A stretch of DNA of 40,812 bases, from assembly GCA_010015675.1 (NCBI GenBank), contig ML976994.1, positions 257,162 to 297,973 on the forward strand, read 5' to 3'. A program made the translations under genes and the position numbers. This document shows, piece after piece, positions 1 through 11,603 of this stretch. Positions within the stretch are counted from its first letter, which is position 1; the number at the start of each line of letters is the position of its first letter. A model generated the notes under the pieces. That model had not been told where the DNA came from. It made no database searches and was given only the letters and a program-made list of their open reading frames with translations. This DNA comes from Byssothecium circinans. Lineage: Eukaryota; Ascomycota; Dothideomycetes; Pleosporales; Massarinaceae.

Positions 1-156
1 AGAAAGGCCTTGCAGCCATCTACAAAGAGCAACAAGCGCCAGAAACATGTGGTTAACGCTGTAGCTACTGAGGAGGCCTCAGGGGCTGCGTCAGCAGCTC
101 CACCCACGACCACGCGGCGCGGCCGCAACGTTAAGCTTCCAAGTAAATATCAGTAG
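1..156 (+). mobile_element. 3' end of a probable transposon-encoded protein (truncated by window edge)
   Basis: Frame 1 is open from the first base to a TAG at 154-156, giving the last 51 residues of a protein whose start lies outside the window. The tail is rich in Lys, Arg, Ala and Thr and ends in a basic motif, TRRGRNVKLPSKYQ. Basic tails of this kind are common at the C-termini of fungal DDE (pogo/Fot1-type) transposases and other transposon proteins. That resemblance is the only basis for the call, because no catalytic domain is in view. The frame shows no obvious C-to-T decay, unlike the AT-rich DNA at the right end. It could equally be the end of an ordinary basic nuclear protein. Confidence 0.35.
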
Positions 157-880
157 CGCAAGTTGATCGCAAGTATCAATATAGTACTCCATAAAAAACT
201 CTCGTGATAATAGCTACTATATGTGGCTCTATAGCTTTATTCTTGGGTGAGTTGTTTTGGTATTGCGCGATCGTTGCGCGAACATGATCGTTGCGTGCAC
301 GGACACGTTATCCGAGATCTCTCAGCCTTGTCGATATCGCTTTGTGTAATGGCTAGACGACAGACGGTCTCCATCTCATCAGGATCGACCCAGACGGAGA
401 ATGAACATCGGAAACGGTAGAGGATAATAAGCAAAGACAAACCCACGAAAGACACCCTTTATCCATTGGAATATATTATTCCGTGTATCCAATTTGATAC
501 ACAGAGCACCGATATCCCGATGCCGAGCACGTTCATCTTCAACGGGCGCAGACAGGAGTATAGCAGCAGCAAGAGCATTTAACCTCCAAATAGATACCGT
601 CAATCCCTCGGGCTTGCTTCCCTAACCAACAAATTGCACATGTTCTTTCAAGCCCTAGACGTCTCACAAATACTGCGATGCCACCCTCCCTCGTGGAAAC
701 CATTGAAACCAAGACAATGACCACACCATCGCCCAACTTCGCGCCAAAACCGACCACGCGCTCCTCTCTCCAGCACAATCACGCACGCCTCCGCGCATTC
801 CAATGACCACTTGCCTCGTCGGCCTCTCCATTAACTTCTACAGCTGAACAGTGCACGCACACGAGACACAAACCACACGA
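157..880. other. Intergenic, no supported gene
   Basis: About 0.7 kb with only short, mutually overlapping frames that have no recognisable motif. The first 80 bases after the open frame are AT-rich and may be its 3' untranslated or element-terminal sequence. I found no terminal inverted repeat within the window. Confidence 0.5.
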
Positions 881-1190
881 TCAGTGGTCGGCCTCCCGCC
901 CCAGCCGCTCATGAACCTCCCACAGATCTTCCGCAGTAACACTCCACGCCATCAGTGGCCCGTTCTGCTTCCAGATCGCGCGCCTCGTGATACAACACCA
1001 CCGCACTGACGGCCCCCACCCCTCCTCACATATTGCCGCTCATCTTCATCAGGTCTGTGCCCACGAGACCCTCTCCATCCAGCGGAGAAAGGCGCTGCAT
1101 CGAAATAACTGGATGAAGCTCTCGACGTTGTGGACCTTTGGAGGGCCGGTCCTCATGTGTAACGGTGTACAGTGGTTCGAACTCGACCAT
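881..1190 (-). CDS. Possible small two-exon protein of 87 aa, unknown function
   Basis: Two minus-strand blocks read like protein. Exon 1 (1190-1030) starts at an ATG and encodes 53 residues including RRELHPVISMQRLSPLDGEG. Exon 2 (983-881) encodes a C-terminus containing WKQNGPLMAWSVTAEDLWEV and stops at TGA. Joining them needs a 46-nt intron (1029-984) with a good GTGAGG donor but a rare GAG acceptor; the phases match (AT|G). No other frame in the region looks as protein-like. I do not recognise a family. The fragment could also be a decayed gene or have further exons upstream. The call rests on sequence texture and splice phase only. Confidence 0.33.
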
Positions 1191-3303
1191 TTCGCACTAG
1201 GGAGTGGAGGCAGAACATGCTGTTCAACAATGGCAGATATGGTACATGCAATATCCTTCCGATCAGATGATCTAACTCCGACCGTTCTTGATTTCAATAC
1301 CGGCCAGGAAGCGCTCGGTTGTCTTCGTCATGTATGGGCCTGTCTGCGGTGGTGAGCGAGTTTGGTTTGCATTTGGGCGCTGAACCATTTGTCAACATCA
1401 CCCACTGAACCACCCGCATGTCCTCGGTCTCTGACAGCAGCACGTTATGGACTCGGATTCGCATTCCAAAAAAGCGCAGTACGCCCTTGGCAACTCATGT
1501 CATTGTCCTGTATACTGTACCCACTCTTGAAATCGGTCTAGAGTGACAAGTGGAGAAAGCCCATTTAGCGAGCGAAGGAATTTCTTTCTCAAGACAAGAC
1601 TTACTGACAGGAATAGAACCCCCAAGACATTTGTACTCAAGCGGGGCGGGGGGCAAATACGGGAGCGGTTTCGATTAGCGCGATTGGCAAGCAAGAGGTG
1701 AGGGAAGCGCGGGATCCCTAGACCTCGTAACGTGCTGTATACTAGTACTATAGTTATCAGCCGAGCAATCTGAACCCATCTCCCTGATCCATTCACGTTA
1801 TTCGTCCACCTCTTCCCTTTTCCGTAGACAGTGAAGCAGACTCCACCACCCCTTGAAAAAACACAAACCCACACAATAAAACTCGCTCTTCCCAACGACC
1901 CCACCTCCACACCTCCCAGCCGTAAACCCCGTGAAGACGTCGGAAACACATCTCCAACACCATCCCGTCGTAAAGTAGGGTAGTACAAGCAAAACCCCGA
2001 CCAGGATCTTTATTCGTCCGCCTACCGCCTCCCGCATATGTACCCACGCCCAGGCTTTCGCTTGCATAGGATACCCAGCCTCACCTCATCTCACCTCACC
2101 TCACCCACCCGTACCCGTGATTCAATCTGCTTCCCGCCTCGTATCCCAAGCACCCCCAAGCTACCGTACCCTACACGGCTTCCCTCCCCCAGCATCCGCG
2201 AGCGGCAGATCCCGCGCAAGAGATGAAAAAAGAAGAAGAAAAACGAGGCTCACCGTTTACAGCGCGCATGTGCTGTGCTGTGCTGTGCTGTGCTGTGCTG
2301 CATGGAATGGGAATAGCGATCGGATCGAGGGAGTGGGGGGTTTGGTTTGGTTTGGTTGGTGGCGGGCGGGGCTTGAGTGATTGGGGATGTTGGGGAGAGA
2401 TAGGTGGGCGTGCATGGGATGAAACGAGCGGCTTTCGAGAAGAGGAAGGGCCGGAAAAAGAAAATGTGAAGGTGAGTTGGGTTGAGATTGTCGATTGATT
2501 GAGTCGGGCATGTCTCAGTATTCCCCCCTCAAATCCAGGGTTTGGAGGACGAGTTGTTAATTAACATCGCAATACTTGTTCGACAACGATGGTTAGTTGG
2601 AGCGAGGCGAGGCGAGGGAAGCAACTGAGTGAGCAACTGAGAGAATTGAGAGAAATACCAATATTCATTGCATTTGTTTTCCTAAGCTAAAAGGCAATCT
2701 TCCTTGCTCTCGTTCTTACCACTAGATACTAGACGTTATACTATCCCCCACCTGCCCTTCCTTCTCAGAGATAAAAAGATATCAGTGTATATGCGTGTGT
2801 GCGTGTTTTGTTTGCTTGTGAGGCCGTTGAGATAATAGAAAATAGCTGCTGCCGTGAAAATATTGTGTCATAGCGCATCAAAGAGAAAAGGCGGGAGGAA
2901 AAAACAAGGTGCCCGAAGGCTACAGCAAATTGCAGTGCAGTGCAGGCACGCTTTGATGGACGAACCAACAAGCTGAGCTGACCGATGATGAGTAGCTCCT
3001 GAGAGACTAAGCCGCCGAGATAGCAATAAAAGAATAAAAAGAACTTTTTTTTTAAGTCTGAAACCGCCGTTGAAAAGAGAGTTGTGTATGCCTTCGTGAA
3101 GGAGGGGGAAGTGTAAATGCTGCACTGCAAACCACCTTACATGTACTTTGCGTTTAGCAGAAAGAAACCTCCAGGGCAAACGATCGCTGGACCCACTAAT
3201 GCCGCTGACGAAACGCAAGTCGAACCAAGAAGGAGAAAAAGAAGGGAAGGGGCTGCGTCAATCAACTCGAAGAAGCAACCCACTAGAAGAAGGCGTGAAG
3301 ACC
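1191..3303. other. Intergenic 2.1 kb with simple repeats
   Basis: No frame in this stretch has convincing protein character. It contains short simple repeats: CT/CA-rich DNA at about 2080-2110, a pentanucleotide array at 2271-2300, a (GTTTG)n-like run near 2339-2360, and a T-run near 3045. It would hold the upstream region of the small 881-1190 gene and the 3' region of the 3304-4159 gene. Confidence 0.5.
2271..2300 (+). repeat. Pentanucleotide microsatellite (TGCTG)6
   Basis: Six perfect tandem copies of TGCTG occupy exactly 30 bases. They are followed about 40 bases later by a degenerate run of GTTTG units. There is no coding frame across it that I believe. Confidence 0.9.
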
Positions 3304-4159
3304 TCACATCCTCCGACCTTGAAGAAGGTGCATGGACCTCACCACATCCTGCGATCCAAACGTCTCCCTCGCTTTAGCAATCTCTCTCGCATGCTCGAAA
3401 CCCCCTGCCTCCATGAACCACTGTTCACACTTGTCGAGCATGAGATTCATGTCGATGATCATGTTCAACCCGCCCTCGGTGGTGTCGATCTTGTTGTACA
3501 TTAACGGGTCTTCGAGTTCTTCTGTCTCACGTCGGTTGTTTCTGTTTAGGCGTTTCCATTCTTTAATGAGGTTTGGATTGACGTTTTGCAATACTCGGGA
3601 CAGGCGGGAGAGAGAGGCAATCTGGAGCAAGCGGTTGCCGAACTCGCGTTTGGCTTTTGGGTTCCGCTTATCGGGCTGTTCGGAGGAGAGTCGGTCTTGG
3701 GAACGAGAGTCGCAGCGGCAGGACTTGGCCTTCTTTTTCTTGGAAGTGCGGACGGGGAGAACCTTGTTGAAGGCGGCCATGATGGGGCTGGGGACAGGAG
3801 TTGGATAAGGCTCGTGGCGGTTGAGATGGCCATCGACCTGGCTCAGTCGACGGAGGGCCGTGTGATGGTTACCGGATGGCGGAAGGTTGAGCGGAGCGAG
3901 TGTGAGGCCCAGGCGGGCTTTGTGCTCTTCGTCTTCATCGCTAGAGCTTGAACCGGTGGAGACGCGCCTTAATTGATCCTGATAGCGAAGAAGCTCTTGA
4001 TTTTGGAGAACCGTTTGTAGGGGTGGGAGCCTACTAAGGAGAGTCAGTGTTGTTATGGAGCAGTGTTGGAGTGAAGTCGTACCGTGTGTTGTCCATATGG
4101 GGTGTAGATGGTTCTGATTTGACGTATGCCGAAGAAGGCATGCTCGTTTGAACAAGCAT
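3304..4159 (-). CDS. Hypothetical basic protein, 268 aa, two exons
   Basis: Exon 1 is 4159-4083 and exon 2 is 4033-3304. The 49-nt intron (4082-4034) runs GTACGA to TTAG, and the join keeps frame (CG|T). The start ATG sits in a good context, CACCATGC. The N-terminal half is Ser/Pro-rich and likely disordered, with an acidic SSSSDEDEE patch at about 54-62. A lysine cluster, KKKKAK, at 124-129 could act as a nuclear signal, followed by a CRC pair. Residues 155-268 are predicted helical, contain LSRLSRVLQNVNPNLIKEW, and look like a folded domain that ends at the stop. I do not recognise the family; a nuclear role is only suggested by the basic cluster. Confidence 0.72.
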
Positions 4160-5617
4160 GGTGAAGTTGGGATGTGACAAAGGAAGACAGGCAAGATATA
4201 AATCCAATAGCACAAACAGCCACCAAAATACTGAACGATGAGCGACAATAACCAAGTTGATCTGGAGGCACAAGAGACAGGCCAGCGCCTTTTATGTTTC
4301 TCAAGAACAACAGTAGCAACGATAGAGTAGAGGCCATAGCGTCATCCTATGCCCTAATCGCAATCACATCTGCAGATGGATGGTGCGCGGAAAGCGGGAA
4401 GTCGAGCCTGTCGACCCATTGCAACCCTCGAGAAGTGCCTTGACCCAAACTCTGGCCTGCTATCACCCCTGCTCGACCGTTCCGTGCACACATCGCATCT
4501 TGTTGTGCATGGTATCGAAAACGGAGCAGTCAGCGAGTGCCGCAGAACGCCTTTCTCCAGTAACGCGAGAATGTGTGGGGAATCGGAAGACGAGCTTGCA
4601 TATCCCTTGCTCACTGAAACAATAGGCTTGGTTCGACAGACCAAACCTGCAGTTCTGCGGTGCTAGGACCTCCCTTGGGAAGGCTTCTCGCTCAGTGGCC
4701 CTCAACCAGCCAACTAGGAAGCCTTGTCTTCACCGCTAGTATTTGTTTATTCCGAAGCACAGCGCTACCGGTACGTCCTGTTGACAAGTAACGGGCACGC
4801 TGTGAAAGCCTACGTACCGCAACGTCATCAGACATACCAGAACGTGCGCTCGCAGCTGTCCGCTTTGGTGCTTCATGTCTGAGTGTGGAGAGCATTGGGA
4901 CGTGGAGTTCTCGATTGGAGCTCGAGGTAGGATCGTGGCTGAAATCGATCGAACAAAAGAGACCAGGGCCATCACCGCTTGACCTGGCGCGCGGACATCA
5001 CGGCCGCTGCACGAAACTCGATCTGAGGAGGAGCAAGCACGTCTTCGGTTTGGGTGGAAGGGAAGCGGGTCGGGCCCGATGAGCAGGAGAAGACTGGGGT
5101 AAAAACAGCACCCACGCTAGTCTGGAATCGGCATGCAAAGGTGACACAGCATAGACGGAGATTGAAAGCAACATAGCAGCTAATTCTGACAATAGGGTAG
5201 CTTCCGTGTTCCCCGGCAGCTCGAGCAAAGAGAAGGGATTGATTGAAAATGCATTAATGTTGCAATGGATGACGGGTGACTAGAAGAAATGCATTCCGAG
5301 ACGCCAATACCTAGACATGAACAAGAAAAGTAAAAGAGTGTACACATTCCCGTGGGTGCCATCCTGCCAAAGCCATCCGCCGTAGCCGTTTCGTGATTCA
5401 GTCTTGGGAGACGACAAGCCAGGAGTGTACCATATTACAAATCTAATAAGCTCCAACCGTCCATCATCGTACCCAATACATACAGAAGTGGTGATTCGCA
5501 CTATCCATCGAATCGACAAACATTCCAACCCTCAACAGAGCCGCCTCGGACGTCCGGCGAATTCGAAGCTCGGGCAATGGCCAACACCGTACTTTTGAAA
5601 ATGTCAAACTCTCAGAT
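4160..5617. other. Intergenic, no supported gene
   Basis: This 1.46-kb stretch lies between the start of the 3304-4159 gene and the stop of the ECM33-like gene. It must hold the promoter of the former and the 3' untranslated region of the latter. Frames on both strands are short (under 100 codons) and unrecognised. Confidence 0.5.
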
Positions 5618-6899
5618 CTACAGGAAGAAGACGGCCAAGAGACCGGCGAGCCCAACATAGGTGTTTTGAGCGTTCAGGGGGGAAGCTGCGCTGGAGGGCT
5701 TGGAGCCGTCCTTGCTGCCGCTGGAGGTACCAGCGGTTCCGGCCTGGGTGAGCTTGCCCTCGCACTTGTACTTGTTATTGGGAACCTTCTTCTTATCCTT
5801 GAGGCCGTTGTAGAAAGTGCAGCTGTCGCCAAGATCGGCGGTCGATTGCAGGTTGAAAACACCCTTGACGAAGTCAAGCGAAGGCGACTCGACCCTGCAA
5901 TTGTTAGCGTCATGTTCACTTCAGATGTTGTGCACACCACTTACTTAGTGAGATTACCACTAATGTCAAGAGCAGCGCCGACATTCTTGAGCTTGGGGAG
6001 CTTGGTGACCTCGCCCAGAGCGGTGTTGTTTTCAATGAGGAAAGAGGCACCGACGTCGGTCAAGGAGGCGAAAGAGAGGTCCTTCATCTGATTGTTGTCG
6101 ACGATGGTAAGCGCCTCCTTGACCGTGGTCAGGTTGGGCGCGTAGAAGCTTTCCATCTTGCTGGAGAAGATACCGAAAGAGCCGGGCGTTACTTCAGAGA
6201 GAGCGGGGAGCGAGAGGTTGCCGACAGCGCGGACACTAATGTTCTGGGCAGACTCAAGTTTCGGGAACGCAACGGTCACGTCGGCGTTGTTGAAGGAGAG
6301 GTCGAGGGCACCAGTGATGTTGGTCAGCTTCATGGAGATGTTGGCGATGGAAGGGTTGTTGGCAATGATGATCGTCTTGGCCTGCTCCAAGTTGATGCCT
6401 TTGAGGTCCTGCAGTTGGGTGTTTTGAATGTCGAGCTTCTCGCACTTGGTTACCTCAGCATCGAGATTGAGGTTGCGGAGGGAGGCGAGACCGGTCAGGG
6501 TCAGTGTCTTCACCTCGGTCAACTTGGGGAACGACAATGCCGCGATTTGGGAGTCGTCGTTCAGTCTAAGCTCGCCGGTGATCTTCTTCAGACCGCTACC
6601 ATCGACACGCTTGATGTTGGAGTTCTTCTCGATGCGCAGGTCTCCGCTGATCTGTTCGAGGGTACCGAGGGAGAGGTCGTCGGTCATGCCCGTGGCAACA
6701 GCGATGTTGCCCGAGTAGGTTGTGCAGGTGGCGATGGCGGAAGCATCGCCAGCGTTCTCAATGGTCTGGGTCGCAGAGGCGCTGCAGGCGGCTGTGAGAC
6801 AATTAGCAGTGCACAACAGCACCAGAGACCGCATGTCAACGTACCGTACGCAGAGCCGGCGGCTGCCAGGACAGGCACGGCAAACCTGAGGAGCGTCAT
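5618..6899 (-). CDS. ECM33: ECM33-like GPI-anchored cell wall protein, 392 aa
   Basis: Three exons: 6899-6845, 6791-5945 and 5894-5618, with introns of 53 and 50 nt (GTACGT..CACAG and GTAAGT..TGCAG) that keep frame. The N-terminus is a signal peptide with a cleavage site after SAYA, leaving ACSASATQTIENAGDASAIA. The body carries repeated leucine-rich units typical of the SPS2/ECM33 receptor-L-like fold (for example LSFPKLTEVKTLTLTGLASL). The C-terminus has a Ser/Gly/Lys-rich spacer and a hydrophobic tail, VGLAGLLAVFFL, fitting a GPI-attachment signal. In yeast and aspergilli Ecm33 supports wall integrity and mannoprotein organisation at the plasma membrane and wall. The length matches the family at about 400 aa. 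The family call is firm; orthology to Ecm33 rather than a paralogue such as Pst1 is inferred. Confidence 0.92.
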
Positions 6900-9106
6900 T
6901 GTGGAAGTGTGGGTATCGAGTCGATAACTGGCGGACAAAGTCAGCGACGCGTCGATGGTGAGGCGTGAGCGAGGAGTGGTGAGCGACGTACGAGGGATAT
7001 TAAGACTGGTTGCGGGTGCAAATATGCTCCTGCTTCTATCCACTAAGAGTAGGCAACGAGTCCAAAGATGTTAAGCGATTGACGGAGAAGAAAACAGCAG
7101 CAGCGCAGTAATTATTAAAATAAAGTCCCCACGAAAAACGCAGCACAAGAGCGAAGGTGGTTGAGGAAGGGGGGAGCGAGTGAGGCGCCACGGGGGTTTG
7201 AGAAAAAGGAGCAGGCGCAGGCGCGGGCCACCTTGCGCTAGACTGCACTGGGATGTTTGTGGGTCGGGCCTACCACATTCATTCACTGCTTTGGCTTTGC
7301 TCCGCGCACACTCATCAATTGATTGCTGCTCGATGCGAGCATCGATGGTTCTGGAAATGAACGTGGAAAAGGGTCACTATCACGACTGAAGACGCAATGC
7401 ATCTCGTCGCCTTCTCGGTGTGCTCGTTCGACGCGTGAGGCTCGTTCCAGCACGGCTGCGTCAGGAATGCCACTTTGTTACAGAAACAGACACAACACGC
7501 GCAAACCTGGTTTCTAGTCCACGCAAGTGCCGGTCGATACACCTAAAATTATATCTGCACCGCACCGTTCCAAACGGCGAATGAGCCACCATGGCTGCGA
7601 GACTCTCCATGCGAACCCCAGAATCCAAGCAATTCAAGCGCTGGCCGTTCAATCTGCCTCATCTCTTCGCCGCACTTGTTGTGCGAAGCATTTTGGCTGA
7701 TGTCGTATCGCTCAACGGCCTGCTCTCGGCGTAGGGCCGGGCGCCACCGAGTAACGGGCGCGCCATAGCGTCCGTTCCTATCGCGCCACCGAGGAAGTCC
7801 CAGTCCCAGTCGAAGGCCTCGCCGTGTCTCAGCCGGCTGCCGTTCGGTGTCCACTGTCCAACACTGTTCCAATGCCTCACTCATCACCCTTCAAGTCCGA
7901 AGGACAATGTTTCATCGGACCTACGCCGCACAACGGCTCACGACTCCATGAGCGGCCGCAACGTGTTGTCTGCCAATCGATACCGGCCGTTTGTTGCCAA
8001 TCAATAATAGCCCATCTGCCCCTGCAAAAGTATCAAGATTCTCAAGATTGCCCTTTTTGACGATCTTCCGCTTCGGGCGCGCTAAACAGGGCCAAGAAAG
8101 GGAGCAATATTGGCGCATCAACGGTCAATCGATGCGGGCGCTGTGGCGTCATGCTCTTCCCGAGGTGGCGGCGAGATGCTCTTCACTTTGCAATAATAAT
8201 AATCCATGATAAACTTCAGATCAAGTACAGTAGGCGTCGGGCAAGGCGCTGTCCACTTTCACTCCGCTGACTCCAGTAAGCCTCGCGATAAGAAGCCCAT
8301 CCTTCGGATCCTTGCCTACCCAAAATCACCGACCCCTGCCACAGGACGAGCATCTCAATCTCATGATTTCCCATGTCTTCAATCTCAACTTCAGACACTG
8401 ATCTCTGCGCCCGCCCATCAATACTCCGGAAGGGACAGGATATGGCAGCAGGAGTCAGGACTTTGACCCAGAGATGTCCAAGCGCATGCACAACCGGTCT
8501 GAAGTGACAAGTTCACCGTTCATGATGGCACTTCTGACGAGCCTCGACGATGACGATCGCGGGAATAGCCGTGTCGATACACGAGAGAAAGTTAGCGGTA
8601 CGACAATGACTGTTGACGTGCAGCTCCATCTTCGCTATTATCTTCTCCAGCCACACTGTCATTTGGCCCGACATTGGCACCGGAAGGTGAGGGAGTACTG
8701 TTATGCGATGGCATTGGCGATGCGGGAGCAAGCTCTTTTATCGTCCGGAGGCAAGCCAACAAACTGATTATACTGCGGTGCCATTTCCAGTTCGTACTCA
8801 GTAAGACGTCAAGTAGTAGACTTCAGCAAGCGATATCTCAACAGAAGCGCATATTCGCAACCGACAAAGCATGGATAGATACCCAGTTCTTGCGACACAC
8901 GCACGTCAACAGCCAAAGTAGGTAAGTGAGGAATGCAACAGACAGAGCACACGCACACGACATAGGCATACATGACACCTACCGTGCCCGCCCAACGTCA
9001 AAACGTACGGACCACAAGGAAGATCCTCTTATTAATACTCTATGTACTGCAACCCTCTCCATCGCGCCATCATGAATTGTGGATATGATGTCTGCAGACA
9101 GTATCA
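6900..9106. other. Intergenic 2.2 kb, includes ECM33 upstream region
   Basis: Between the ECM33-like start and the MAG1 stop. An AT-rich TATA-like stretch lies at about 7108-7125, roughly 210 bases upstream of the ECM33-like ATG, next to a minus-strand pyrimidine-rich tract near 7160-7180. The remaining 1.9 kb shows no supported gene on either strand. Long upstream regions are common for highly expressed wall genes. Confidence 0.45.
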
Positions 9107-10824
9107 TCAATTACCTTGCAGTACACTGACGTCTACGTCTTCAATCCGCCACATATACCACATGAAGAGCGATCTGGAACAGCTTAGCGTGCGCTCTTTC
9201 TCACTCAAGTCGTGTGTTTTCTGGGGTTGCACAGCTTCTCGTGAAGGGATGGAGGAGATGGAATTAGAGGCGGAGATGCACGCACCTATACGGGGAGAAC
9301 TTGGATGCAATGTCTAGCATCTCCTGCTCGCTCATGTACTTCCATTTGCCACCTTTGGCTTTGAGCTTGGATGTATTGCGGCCCAGGTATGTGGCCATGC
9401 CGCGTCTGCCGTGCGTTAGGATCAATTCCAGTACCCGTGCAGAGGTGTGGAAAGCGTTGCAAGACATTTGACACTTGACTATGCTCCAACGTCACAGCCA
9501 CTCCATCTAGCCACCCTGCCACTGGGAAATCACTCACTGCACACCAAGATCCCCCGTGCTGAAAACATCCATCCTCTTTAGCCCAAAACAGGCAAACATT
9601 TCCACGCTCCAGCGTCCTAGGCCGCGGACAGCGACTAGCTTTTCGATCAGCTCTTCGTCGCTGGCGCTGATAAGCATTTGGGCGGTCAGCTCGCCGGAGT
9701 CGAATTTCTGGGCGAGGCCAGTGATGCTGGAAGTCCTCCAAGTCAGTGCAGGTCTTCTCTGGCATGGCTTTTTGTAAGGGTAACTGGGATACATGACTTA
9801 CTATTCGGCTTTACGCTGAGAGAGACCGGCGGTGCGGAGGGTTGGTAGATCGAAAGTCAGGACTTGAGATGGTGAGGGGAAGGCAGGATGGGTGTCGGGG
9901 AAGACTGTGAAGTGTTGTGTCAGTCACAGCGTATTGCGATTTTGGATGCCGGGGAACTTACGTGCGGTGAACTTCTTGCGTATCGAGGCTGCAGCTTGGC
10001 CGGAAACCTGTAATTTTGCATTAGCTCCTACAAGTATCGTCGCGTACGAAATTTCCACATCGTTGAATTTCCGCGTTGTTATATTCAAGTCCACATACCT
10101 GCTGCCCGATAATCCCACTACTCAGCGCCGTAAAAGGATCCACAACCTCCCTCAACCCCTCGGGACTAAAAATCTTACACTTATGCTTCTCGACCAAACC
10201 CCGCAACTTCGGATCGACTCTGCATAGAAACTCCTCTGCGTCCTTGAGCAGCGTGTCCACCGTTGACGTGGGCGGACGCACAGAGCCAACATCAGGCGGC
10301 ACAACTTCCTTGGCTCTGCGCTTCTTAGTTGGAGAGACCTCGTTTTGTTCTTCCTGTGAGGCGGATGGGGGTTTGATCGGTGATGAGGTGTATGCTACGA
10401 CACGCGATCCACCTGGTGTGGACAGAGGCGCGTTCGTCGCATGGGGTTCTGCGGGACGGGGTTTGAGACTGGCGAGGTCTTCGAGGGGGTGACCCGTTTC
10501 TGAAGATGTGGCTGCGAGTAAACCGACACCGCTTGGAGTTGGTGTGAACGGGGGCGGTTTTAATGGTGACTCGGATGCGGCTTTTCGTTTCTTGGGAAGA
10601 GGTGTTGCCGGAAGGTCTGGAACGGCAAAGGTGGGGTCTGTTGCCTTGGAGTCGGTGTTGGTGTTGGTGGGTGATGCAGCGGATGCAGAAGCTCTGCTCT
10701 TGCGCTTCTTACTCGCTTGGAGTGGCTTTTTGGCTTTTTCGTAGAGCGCTGCATTGGGGTTTGCGGGTGCTGGTGGTGCAGAAGTTTTGCTGGTGAGATT
10801 GCGGGATAAGCGGCGGAGGGCCAT
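9107..10824 (-). CDS. MAG1: DNA-3-methyladenine glycosylase (MAG1/AlkA type), 416 aa
   Basis: Six exons: 10824-10099, 10007-9962, 9904-9802, 9726-9538, 9405-9286 and 9173-9107. All have GT..AG introns (57-132 nt) and sum to 1251 nt. The first 190 or so residues are a basic, Pro/Ser-rich tail with nuclear-signal-like clusters (KKRKSR, PKKRKA, TKKRRAK). The catalytic part begins near LRGLVEKHKCKIF and contains GIIGQQVSGQAA. The helix-hairpin-helix VRGLGRWSVEMF is at about 325-336, and the FSTGDLGV loop supplies the catalytic aspartate, D351. The C-terminus FMWYMWRIEDVD is characteristic of fungal Mag1. It removes alkylated purines as the first step of base excision repair in the nucleus. It is longer than yeast Mag1 (296 aa) because of the N-terminal extension. 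Confidence 0.94.
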
Positions 10825-11603
10825 GATGAGCAGCCGTGTGAAAGGTGACGAGCGCAATTGCAGGAGTGCCTTTTCTGAATAAGTTTCAGATTTTATGATC
10901 GAGGTGAGCAACTGACTGTGGAGGCTATGCGTGAGGGCTGCGTGGTCTTGGAGAGAAGCATGGGCTTGTCGAGGTCGAGAGGTGATGTTGGAGCTGAACG
11001 CGAGACGCGGGGGTCCACGTATTCCAAGGGTATCACGAGAGCACATGACTTCGTGGTGAGCATTATTAATCACCTTTCAAATGTTTGGTGGCGGAAATAA
11101 CGCACTCCGCCTCTGAGGAGGTTTGCGCATGTGAGCTTCCTGGATTCCAAGGTTGTATGGTTGATCCTCCTTCGAAATCCTTGCGTCCACGATCTCATCT
11201 CATCGTTCCAAAGCCAGGTTTTCGTACTATTCCCAGCTTTGAAGGTACCTCGTATGAAGCACGAGTAGATTAGTGTTTCCAATTGCCGTTTTATTTTCAA
11301 TTTCCATGGGCGTCTACTCCAAATTCCAATTCAATACTGACATGATTATAATGCGTCCAGCGTTCACTCTTGAAGTTTCTGGATGCGATAAGGAGCAATT
11401 TATTTGAGGAATGTAAGTCTCGCGAATTGTATGTTGAGCCATATGCAACCCAGTTAAAATCGAATTAGTTCCTCCTTCCGTATCATAACAATCTCCAACC
11501 AGGTTGCAAATTTGAAAGACATGAATTTCTTGATAGTACACTCTAATAGACAGCCCTCATCCAGCTCATGCCGTTACCAACGCTTATGTACAATCTCGAC
11601 TCT
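10825..11603. other. Intergenic: MAG1 promoter side and QCR7 3' side
   Basis: Tandem minus-strand arrangement, so this stretch holds the QCR7 3' untranslated region and the MAG1 promoter. No frame with protein character was seen. Immediately upstream of the MAG1 ATG the minus strand stays open, but no better in-frame start context is evident. Confidence 0.5.

Noticed and set aside
1155..1195. TGGTTCGAACTCGACC, resembling a tRNA B box
   Set aside because: No matching A box or cloverleaf arms around it. No convincing tRNA was found anywhere in the window.
3332..3951. Plus-strand frames of 158 and 121 codons
   Set aside because: Antisense to the basic hypothetical protein at 3304-4159.
6415..6927. 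170-codon plus-strand frame
   Set aside because: Antisense shadow of the ECM33-like gene, which has matching splice sites, a signal peptide and repeats.
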